Notes under the pieces: generated by a model | The model's database searches: none | What the model was told of the DNA's origin: nothing | What the model saw: the letters and a program-made list of their open reading frames with translations, nothing else | Shown: piece by piece, positions 1-5,285 of the stretch | How positions within the stretch are numbered: the first letter of the stretch is position 1 | How the letters are laid out: each line of letters begins with the position of its first letter | Position numbers and translations under genes: made by a program | Origin: an uncultured Blautia sp. | Lineage (GTDB): Bacteria > Bacillota > Clostridia > Lachnospirales > Lachnospiraceae | Length of the DNA stretch: 7,816 nt | NCBI GenBank assembly: GCA_900547615.1 | Contig: URHH01000118.1 | Location: 1-7,816, forward strand | Reading direction: 5' to 3'

Positions 1-974
1 TTTTCGTCCGTCTCTTTCGTGACAACAGGCACAGGAATGGCTTCTGCCAAAAGGTTTCCTTCTGTGACAGCTTCCATCTCTTTTATAGAACTGCCTTCTG
101 TCAGCACCATAGCCGCCTCCCCTTTTTGAAACGCTTCAAGCGCTTCGTCCTGGGTCATATTTTCAAAGTCTTCTCCCCAAAATGAGGAAAGCTCCTGAAA
201 TCGTCTGTAAGGGGAAAGAAATTCCTTCTGAAAATCTATATCCCCCTCCTCAACTCCCTTGCAAAATTCGTTCAATTCCACATAACCTTTATCTCTCTCG
301 TTGACATCAAGAGAATCCGGCAGATTTCCCGCAGTCTGATTTCCAAGTGAATTTAAAAACCACTGCCATGCAGGTTCCCTGTATGAGCTGCCTGGAAAGG
401 CAAGAGGCGTAATCCCGGAATCCGTAAGTTTTTTACAGGATTCTAAAAATTCTGCCCATGTCTGTGGAATTTCCACATGGGCAGAATCAAAAAGTTCCTT
501 ATTACAGAGAATCCTCACTGTCTCAAAAGAAGAAGGATAACCTGGTATCTCTTTATTGGAAAGATACATTTTATCTTTTACGGGAACGGGCAGACTGCTG
601 CTCCAGCTTTCTCCCGGATCATACGGATTTTCTTCATCGTAAAGATAAAGAAAATTGTGAAGCTGCCCGTTATTAAAATCCTCTGTCATATCCTCAAGGC
701 TTCCTGTATATACGTCCGGCTCATTTCCTTCTGCAACAGCAGCCTCAAGTTCTTTCCTGTAATCGGAAGAGGAGTATGCCTTTAACTGGATTTCCACCCC
801 GGTCTCTTCTGTATACTCTGCAAGAATCTCTTCATAAGTCGCTCTGCTCTCTTCACTTTCAAGTTCCTGGAAAACAACCAGGTTCTTTTTCTCCGCTGCC
901 GGCACTTCCTTATATACACCTGCAGAAAGCGCCGGAAACAGCAGCGCAGACAGCATTATTTTTTTTCGTATCAT
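1..974 (-). CDS. Second extracellular solute-binding protein, family 1-like (partial, C-terminus beyond window)
   Basis: I translated this frame by hand and it stays open for 324 codons from an ATG at 974-972 to the left edge. The start has a short positive n-region (MIRKK) and a hydrophobic stretch (IMLSALLFPALSAG), so it is probably exported; no lipobox cysteine is present. Family 1 binding-protein hallmarks follow: a segment reading FETVRILCNKELF then PQTWAEFLESCKKLTDSGITPLAF, and later EALEAFQKGEAAMVLTEGSS, which resembles the F-x-x-G-x-A-A-M segment of these proteins. The likely role is capturing a sugar or sugar derivative outside the cell for the adjacent permeases. The ATG overlaps the permease stop as ATGA; an AAAGG sits directly against it with no spacing, so translational coupling is the likely start mechanism. 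An in-frame ATG at 956-954 is the alternative start, but it lies 18 bases from that AAAGG. It shows little resemblance to the other binding protein of the operon. Function is inferred from family only. Confidence 0.85.
   Translation of the reverse strand, partial: MIRKKIMLSALLFPALSAGVYKEVPAAEKKNLVVFQELESEESRATYEEILAEYTEETGVEIQLKAYSSSDYRKELEAAVAEGNEPDVYTGSLEDMTEDFNNGQLHNFLYLYDEENPYDPGESWSSSLPVPVKDKMYLSNKEIPGYPSSFETVRILCNKELFDSAHVEIPQTWAEFLESCKKLTDSGITPLAFPGSSYREPAWQWFLNSLGNQTAGNLPDSLDVNERDKGYVELNEFCKGVEEGDIDFQKEFLSPYRRFQELSSFWGEDFENMTQDEALEAFQKGEAAMVLTEGSSIKEMEAVTEGNLLAEAIPVPVVTKETDE
449..487. repeat. Strong inverted repeat inside the second binding-protein gene
   Basis: ATTCTGCCCATG at 449-460 is matched perfectly by its reverse complement CATGGGCAGAAT at 476-487. 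Inside the 15-base gap, TGGAA (465-469) and TTCCA (471-475) can extend the stem past a four-base bulge. It lies entirely in coding sequence (residues around DSAHVEIPQTWAEF). No T-run follows on either strand, so it does not look like a terminator. Role unknown; it may be a coincidence of codon choice. Confidence 0.7.
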
Positions 975-1867
975 CCTTTAACCGCACCGATCGCAACACC
1001 TTTTACAAAGTATTTCTGAACGAATGGGTAAATAGCAAGTACAGGAACAGATGCAACTACGATAACCGCATATTTCAGAAGCTCCGTCATACCCTGTAAT
1101 TTTGAGAGCGCCGAAGCATCGGTCAGCATGGTTGGGTCAATCTGGTTCTGGATCAGGATTTCTCTTAATACAATCGTAAGAGGCTGCATACTTGCATCAT
1201 TTAAGTACAGCATCGCATCAAAGTAGTTGTTCCATTTCGCAATACCATAGTAAAGAGCCAGTACCGCAAGAATTGGTTTACTCAGCGGCACAATAACCTT
1301 TAAGAGATACTTAAACGGTGAGCAGCCGTCGATCTGGGCTGCCTCATACAGCTCGTCCGGAATGGAGTTTACCATATAAGTACGTGCAATAATCATGTTG
1401 TAAGTGGACATAGCGCTTGGAATGATCATTGCCCAGCGTGTATTGATAAGTCCAAGTTTGCTTACAATCATGTAAGATGGCATAAGACCACCGGAGAAAT
1501 ACATGGTAAATACGAACAATGCCGCAATCTTGTTTCTTGCTGTAAACTCTTTTCTGGAAAGAGGGTAAGCACAGAGCATTGTCATAATCAGGTTTACAAC
1601 AGTTCCCACACCCATGTAGAAGAAGGAGTTCATAAAACCTGTAAGAATTTTCGGGTTCTTAAATACTGCTTTATATCCTCTTAAAGTAACGTCTACCGGC
1701 CACAGTATTACTTTACCGCTGACTACAGCCTGCGGATCTGAAAAAGAGGCAGAAATAATATAAATCAGAGGATACAGTACAATCAACATAACTGCTGAAA
1801 GAAGCACGTACACGAGAATAATAAATACCTTATCTCCCGTACTGGAATTTTTAAATTTTGTATTCAT
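971..1867 (-). CDS. Carbohydrate ABC transporter permease, YtcP/LplC-like
   Basis: A 298-residue integral membrane protein with about six hydrophobic segments, the usual size for a CUT1-type sugar permease. The cytoplasmic EAA loop that docks to the ATPase reads EAAQIDG at about residues 175-181, followed by a KYLLKVIVPLSKPILA segment. The C-terminus, YFVKGVAIGAVKG, is typical of the YtcP/LplC group. The reading frame is open further upstream to a GTG at 1885, but I chose the ATG at 1867-1865 because AGGAGG (1880-1875) lies seven bases before it; the longer form would put that ribosome site inside the gene. The site overlaps the TAG stop of the upstream permease gene, leaving only 11 bases between the genes. 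It should form the membrane channel as a heterodimer with that permease. The substrate is not evident; relatives serve oligosaccharide or complex-sugar uptake. Confidence 0.95.
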   Translation of the reverse strand: MNTKFKNSSTGDKVFIILVYVLLSAVMLIVLYPLIYIISASFSDPQAVVSGKVILWPVDVTLRGYKAVFKNPKILTGFMNSFFYMGVGTVVNLIMTMLCAYPLSRKEFTARNKIAALFVFTMYFSGGLMPSYMIVSKLGLINTRWAMIIPSAMSTYNMIIARTYMVNSIPDELYEAAQIDGCSPFKYLLKVIVPLSKPILAVLALYYGIAKWNNYFDAMLYLNDASMQPLTIVLREILIQNQIDPTMLTDASALSKLQGMTELLKYAVIVVASVPVLAIYPFVQKYFVKGVAIGAVKG

Positions 1868-1874
1868 ATGCTTA

Positions 1875-1880
1875 CCTCCT
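1875..1880 (-). promoter_or_regulatory. Ribosome binding site for permease 2
   Basis: AGGAGG on the minus strand, seven bases before the ATG at 1867. It overlaps the TAG stop (1881-1879) of the preceding permease gene, which suggests coupled translation, and it decides the start against a GTG at 1885. Confidence 0.85.
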
Positions 1881-2817
1881 ACCACAAGCTGTTTTCCGTA
1901 ACCTTCTTGCTTATCTTGTTTACAGAAACAAGGAGCACAAGGCTTACGACAGACTGAAACAGACCAGCCGCTGTAGAGAAGCCATAATCTGCGTTTGTAA
2001 TACCTACTTTATAAACGAAGGTGGAAATAACCTCGGAAACGCTTGCATTCATGGTATTCTGCATCAGATATACTTTATCGAAACCAATATTTACAATATT
2101 TCCACAACTCATGATCAGCATGATAACGATAGTCGGCATAATGCACGGAAGGTCTACGTGGATAATTCTCTGAAGACGTGTTGCACCGTCCATAACTGCC
2201 GCTTCTTTCAACTCCGGATTTACGCCTGCCAGAGCCGCAATGTATATGATTGCCGAATATCCTGCTGTCTGCCATACGCCGCTCCATACATAAAGATGGC
2301 GGAACAGATCCGCATCTCCGAAGAAGTTGATTGGGTCTATACCTATTTTCTGTAATAATACGTTAAATACACCTGTACGAAGGTCTGTCATCTGCATGAG
2401 CATACCAACAAGTACAACGATAGAAATAAAGTACGGTGCATATGTGATCATCTGCACGCTCTTCTTGAAGAATTTCGCCTGCACCTCATTGATGGCAACA
2501 GCCAGAATGATCGGTATCGGGAAAGTTACAAGAATGTTGTACGCACCTAAAATAAATGTATTTTTAATAACCTGCACACTGGAAGTAGATGTCAGGAATC
2601 GGATAAAGTGATCAAGTCCTACCCAGTCGCTTCCAAAAAATCCTTTTCTCGGGCTGAAGTCTTCAAATGCCATCAGGATACCTGCCATAGGCACATAAGC
2701 GAACATAAGTGCATAAATACATGGCAGAGCTATAATAAGCCAGAACTGCCAGTTTGATGATTTGATCTTATTCCCTTTATTTTTTACAGGGGTAACCGCT
2801 TTTGATCTTTTACTCAC
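1879..2817 (-). CDS. Carbohydrate ABC transporter permease, LplB/YteP-like
   Basis: A 312-residue inner membrane permease. A basic, hydrophilic N-terminus (about 22 residues) precedes the first membrane segment WLIIALPCIYALMFAYVP. The stretch GILMAFEDFSPRKGFFGSDWVGLDHF (residues 46-71) is the hallmark of the LplB family, in which the equivalent reads like a FKDF-x-P-x-x-G...WVGL-x-x-F pattern. The EAA loop is at about 205-212 (EAAVMDGA), followed by LQRIIHVDLPCIMPTI. About six membrane segments can be counted. The start is a GTG at 2817-2815 with AGGAGG at 2831-2826, eight bases away. It lies downstream of the first binding-protein gene, separated from it by a hairpin, and immediately upstream of the second permease gene. 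Together the two permeases form the channel of one importer. No ATPase is encoded nearby, so a shared ATPase is inferred. Confidence 0.95.
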   Translation of the reverse strand: MSKRSKAVTPVKNKGNKIKSSNWQFWLIIALPCIYALMFAYVPMAGILMAFEDFSPRKGFFGSDWVGLDHFIRFLTSTSSVQVIKNTFILGAYNILVTFPIPIILAVAINEVQAKFFKKSVQMITYAPYFISIVVLVGMLMQMTDLRTGVFNVLLQKIGIDPINFFGDADLFRHLYVWSGVWQTAGYSAIIYIAALAGVNPELKEAAVMDGATRLQRIIHVDLPCIMPTIVIMLIMSCGNIVNIGFDKVYLMQNTMNASVSEVISTFVYKVGITNADYGFSTAAGLFQSVVSLVLLVSVNKISKKVTENSLW

Positions 2818-2825
2818 TTTCTGCC

Positions 2826-2831
2826 CCTCCT
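2826..2831 (-). promoter_or_regulatory. Ribosome binding site for permease 1 (GTG start)
   Basis: AGGAGG on the minus strand, eight bases upstream of the GTG at 2817-2815. The strong site supports a GTG start although no ATG is present there. It lies 14 bases beyond the intercistronic hairpin. Confidence 0.8.
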
Positions 2832-2845
2832 TTTCTCAGAATAAA

Positions 2846-2876
2846 GATGACCGAATCAGAAACTGATCCGGTCATC
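2846..2876 (-). terminator. Intercistronic hairpin between binding-protein and permease genes (leaky terminator or RNA stabiliser)
   Basis: Arms 2846-2859 and 2863-2876 form a 14-pair stem around a three-base loop (2860-2862). On the minus-strand transcript every position pairs, with one G-U wobble (2854/2868). The stem begins 24 bases after the binding-protein stop. It is followed by TTTATT, a short and interrupted T-run, so termination is probably partial. Hairpins of this kind between a binding-protein gene and its permease genes are known to raise the binding protein relative to the permeases, as in the malE-malF interval of E. coli. Confidence 0.8.
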
Positions 2877-2900
2877 CCAGAATCTTTCGTCTGTTTTTAA

Positions 2901-4583
2901 TTATTTCATCTGTCTGTCGTAAGCTGTCTGATAAACTTCAAGTAAATCTTTCAGACCTGCTTTATCAAGAGCGTCTTTGAAGGATTCCCAGTCTTTATCA
3001 TCGTTGATGTCTCTTGTTCCGACAATGTATGCTGTGGAAGCTTCGTCGATGAGCTTCTCGATTTCTACTGCTACAGTAGAAATGCTGGAAGTCTCTTCAC
3101 TTGTAAGTTTCAGTCTCGGTACTACGTCAAGGTCAGAGTTTTCTTCTGTCTGTCCGTATGGAGCGTATTTCTGCTCTGATGCGTCATATAACAGTTTCTC
3201 CAGACCGTCTGCGCTCTTAACATCAACGTCCTGAGGAGTTGCAGCGCCTAATCTGTATTCAGCCGGAGCTACACGGATACCAATATCCTGCCAGTCGTGG
3301 TTCTGTGTCTCTGCAGAATATTTGTTGAGGATTTCATATTTCGCAGGCTCGCCGTTCAGACCAAACTCACCTTCCGGATTGAGAACCCAGTCTTTTCCTT
3401 CTTCCGGACCATACTGGGAGCAAAGGTCACCTGTTTCGCTGTAGAAGAAGTCTACCCAGCGCATAGCTGCTTCCGGGTTCTTGCATGTATCTGTGATACA
3501 GAAGTTTCCGTCAGAAATAGATAAATATCTGAAATATGTTGTAAGCTGTGTTCCATCTGGTCCTTTCAGAGGAGACATTGCCTCATACTGAGCGTAAAGC
3601 TCCGGATTAGATGTAACATCGATCATATCGGAAATTGTTCCTGATGTAAACGCAAGTACAGGAGCACCTTCCTGGTTGATGAGAGATTTCATCTGCTCTG
3701 CTGTCTGAGTAAAGTTACCATCATAGAGAGCGCCTTCGTTGTACAGAGTATTTGCGTATTTCAGGAATTCTCTGTAGCGGTCGTCTGTTGCAACACATAC
3801 CATTTCTCCGTCCCATGTTACAGCAGTTTTATCACGTACACCTAATGTATAGGAGCTACTTGGCGGAAGGATAAAGGAACCCATCAGGAAGTTCTCAAAC
3901 TCGGAATACCATCCTTTTCCAGGAGCAGTACCTGCAACAGCAATTCCGTCCGGTTTGTATTCTTTAAATTTCTTACATACTTCAAGGAACTCATCTGTAG
4001 TAGTCGGCATTTCCACGCCCATCTCTTCCAGATGTTTTGTGTTGATCCACATTTTACGTCCATAAGAGCAGTGGTAACAGTCGTTCTCAGCAATAAGAGA
4101 ATAAATCTGTCCGTCTGTCTCACGGCTTAAATCTAACTGATCGCCGTACATTTTCATGTAGTTTGGCATAAGATCTTCATTAAGATACTCGTCCATCGGA
4201 ACGATGATCTGCTCTTTTACACCGAATTTAGCCAGGTCTGGAGAAACGCCAAGAAGCATATCCGGATAGTCGCCGGAGGATAACATCATGTTCAGTTTTT
4301 CTTCCCAGTCATCACGACCTGCTGTTACCCATTCAATATGAACACCTGTTAAGTCTTCCAGATACTTTGTGAAATCGTTTGTCTCCAGATTCTCAACGTT
4401 AGGCATTGTCATAGTGAAGCAGGTTAAGGTAAGCTCTTCCCCTTCCGGAACGATTGGATAAGTTCCAGCCTCTGTTAATTTTACTTCCTTTTTCTTTTTC
4501 TTTGCATAGACAGGAGCTGCGGAGCTGACTACCATAGTAGCGGCAAGTGCAACTGACACTATGCATGTGAGTCTTTTTTTCAT
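2901..4583 (-). CDS. Extracellular solute-binding protein of the carbohydrate ABC importer (LplA/YtcQ-like)
   Basis: A 560-residue exported protein, a usual length for the long binding proteins that pair with LplB/YtcP permeases. Residues 1-27 form a signal peptide (MKKRLTC, hydrophobic core, ending APVYA), cleaved before a KKKKKEV stretch. No lipobox cysteine is present; the only early cysteine, residue 7, precedes the hydrophobic core. The body contains family-typical segments: DFTKYLEDLTGVHIEWV, then KLNMMLSSGDYPDMLL, then IIVPMDEYL. The frame is open to 4664, but AGGAGG at 4598-4593 lies nine bases before the ATG at 4583-4581. A second ATG at 4589 is only three bases from that site and is unlikely. 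The protein would bind the substrate outside the membrane and deliver it to the two permeases encoded next. It is the first gene of the operon. The substrate is not known. Confidence 0.93.
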   Translation of the reverse strand: MKKRLTCIVSVALAATMVVSSAAPVYAKKKKKEVKLTEAGTYPIVPEGEELTLTCFTMTMPNVENLETNDFTKYLEDLTGVHIEWVTAGRDDWEEKLNMMLSSGDYPDMLLGVSPDLAKFGVKEQIIVPMDEYLNEDLMPNYMKMYGDQLDLSRETDGQIYSLIAENDCYHCSYGRKMWINTKHLEEMGVEMPTTTDEFLEVCKKFKEYKPDGIAVAGTAPGKGWYSEFENFLMGSFILPPSSSYTLGVRDKTAVTWDGEMVCVATDDRYREFLKYANTLYNEGALYDGNFTQTAEQMKSLINQEGAPVLAFTSGTISDMIDVTSNPELYAQYEAMSPLKGPDGTQLTTYFRYLSISDGNFCITDTCKNPEAAMRWVDFFYSETGDLCSQYGPEEGKDWVLNPEGEFGLNGEPAKYEILNKYSAETQNHDWQDIGIRVAPAEYRLGAATPQDVDVKSADGLEKLLYDASEQKYAPYGQTEENSDLDVVPRLKLTSEETSSISTVAVEIEKLIDEASTAYIVGTRDINDDKDWESFKDALDKAGLKDLLEVYQTAYDRQMK

Positions 4584-4592
4584 ATACATGGT

Positions 4593-4598
4593 CCTCCT
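4593..4598 (-). promoter_or_regulatory. Ribosome binding site for the first binding-protein gene
   Basis: AGGAGG on the minus strand, nine bases before the ATG at 4583 and three before an in-frame ATG at 4589. The spacing favours the 4583 start, which also gives a normal signal peptide beginning MKKR. Confidence 0.85.
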
Positions 4599-4636
4599 AG
4601 AATTTGTTTGTGCAAAAATAAGTATCTTTCTGTTAC

Positions 4637-4648
4637 GGACATATGTCC
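4637..4648. promoter_or_regulatory. Candidate operator, proximal copy (perfect 12-base palindrome)
   Basis: GGACATATGTCC is its own reverse complement. It sits in the inferred 5' leader of the binding-protein gene, about 32-43 bases after the predicted transcription start. A near copy, CGGACATTTGTCA, occurs at 4848-4860 (11 of 13 positions identical when the preceding C is counted). A position downstream of the promoter would fit a repressor site. The regulator is not in the window. Confidence 0.45.
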
Positions 4649-4686
4649 TGTGTTTATTTTGCACTTTCTTCAGTTCTCATGAATAT

Positions 4687-4715
4687 ATATTATCATTTTT
4701 CCACATAAAATGCAA
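4687..4715 (-). promoter_or_regulatory. Predicted promoter of the ABC importer operon
   Basis: On the minus strand, TTGCAT (4715-4710) and TAATAT (4692-4687) are 17 bases apart. A TG one base upstream of the -10 makes it an extended -10 element. GATAAT (4694-4689) is an alternative -10, with a 15-base spacer. Transcription would start near 4680, giving a leader of about 97 bases. The region is very AT-rich, so chance matches are possible. Confidence 0.55.
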
Positions 4716-4740
4716 TCCATTTTTTGCTTTTAATTATGCA

Positions 4741-4768
4741 ATGTTACCCCCCCCCCATTATCTGACAA
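4741..4768 (-). promoter_or_regulatory. Promoter-like element with a ten-G spacer tract
   Basis: On the minus strand, TTGTCA (4768-4763, five of six consensus positions) is followed by a 16-base spacer that contains ten consecutive G (4756-4747), then TAACAT (4746-4741, four of six). A further -10-like CATAAT lies at 4738-4733, 24 bases from the -35. A homopolymer between -35 and -10 is a known way to switch expression on and off. Whether this element is a promoter is unproven. Confidence 0.3.
4747..4756. repeat. Homopolymer of ten C (ten G on the coding strand)
   Basis: Ten consecutive C at 4747-4756 stand out in a strongly AT-rich intergenic region. Tracts of this length are prone to slippage in replication and also to sequencing or assembly error, so the true length may vary. 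Confidence 0.85.
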
Positions 4769-4835
4769 CTTTTCGCTTTTTTATAATTTCTCATTATTTT
4801 ATAAAACTATGCATTAGCAGTCTTTCTGCGGGTGC

Positions 4836-4860
4836 GTCCGTATATAGCGGACATTTGTCA
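4836..4860. promoter_or_regulatory. Candidate operator, distal copy, with adjoining inverted repeat
   Basis: CGGACATTTGTCA at 4848-4860 resembles the perfect palindrome at 4637-4648 and lies about 212 bases from it. It overlaps a second inverted repeat, GTCCG (4836-4840) and CGGAC (4848-4852), around the seven-base centre TATATAG. The two copies flank the predicted promoter, an arrangement that could support looping by one regulator. Inferred from pattern only. Confidence 0.35.
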
Positions 4861-4892
4861 TATTTCATAAATTCACTCATCCAGGACTGATC

Positions 4893-4920
4893 AAAAAAGA
4901 GATGGCCTGTCAGCCATCTC
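4893..4920 (-). terminator. Rho-independent terminator after the transglutaminase-like gene
   Basis: On the minus strand GAGATGGC (4920-4913) pairs with GCCATCTC (4906-4899) around a six-base loop. Six T follow directly (4898-4893). It starts 17 bases after the stop at 4938. It separates the transglutaminase-like transcription unit from the ABC importer operon. Confidence 0.9.
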
Positions 4921-4937
4921 CCTTTGTTATTCATTCA

Positions 4938-5285
4938 TTACATAAGACGCAGAAGCATATCTCCTGTTCCTACATTATAACCGCTTGTCGCATAAATCCC
5001 ATTTAACTTTCCGTCTGTCACAATAATCAGAGGAAGTTTTTCATGGTCTACATACATACGTCTTCCAAGTGTCTCAATAAGAGTCTTGAAACTGTCGTAG
5101 TACACCTGAATCTCCGGGAAGGTGCGAAGCGCTCTTGCGATGTTCGGATCTTTTAACGCAGCCTCTGTGCGAACGACAAAGATCACAGTATCGCCAAGCT
5201 TCTCAAATGCTTCCTTCTGCTCGATCATCTCATTTAAAATATGCTCTGTTGGCTCGCGGCTTTCTTCCAGGAACATGAAATGTGT
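4938..5285 (-). CDS. C-terminal thioredoxin-fold-like piece of the transglutaminase-like protein, separated by a frameshift
   Basis: The frame from 5285 to the TAA at 4940-4938 encodes 115 residues that continue the upstream protein. Its order of predicted strands and helices looks like a thioredoxin fold: strand THFMFLEES, helix EPTEHILNEMIEQKEAFEKL, strand DTVIFVVRT, helix, strand IQVYYDS, helix, then strand LPLIIVTD with a proline at the place of the fold's conserved cis-proline, ending in a hairpin NGIYATSGYNVG. The CxxC redox pair is absent; the region reads ESREPTEH. Taken alone, the frame is open upstream to a TTG at 5351, but those extra residues (rich in R, K and C) are out of character. 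The first ATG is at 5276 and has only a weak upstream GGA. I regard it as the end of the upstream gene rather than an independent gene. The terminator 17 bases after its stop supports this being the original gene end. Confidence 0.7.
   Translation of the reverse strand, partial: THFMFLEESREPTEHILNEMIEQKEAFEKLGDTVIFVVRTEAALKDPNIARALRTFPEIQVYYDSFKTLIETLGRRMYVDHEKLPLIIVTDGKLNGIYATSGYNVGTGDMLLRLM

Noticed and set aside
458..1099. Several overlapping plus-strand open frames
   Set aside because: They are antisense to the second binding-protein gene and the end of permease 2, and they overlap each other in different frames without domains.
1858..2355. Plus-strand open frame of 165 codons
   Set aside because: It is antisense to the LplB-like permease, whose hallmark motifs and ribosome site make the minus-strand gene certain.
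4561..4890. Plus-strand open frame of 109 codons across the importer control region
   Set aside because: Composition reflects AT-rich DNA read in a shadow frame (Phe, Leu, Ile, Ser). It starts inside the binding-protein gene and covers the promoter, palindromes and poly-C tract, and it shows no family features.
4584..4892. Catabolite-repression (cre-type) operator in the importer control region
   Set aside because: I looked for a TGWAANCGNTNWCA match because sugar operons in Firmicutes often carry one. No convincing match was found on either strand.
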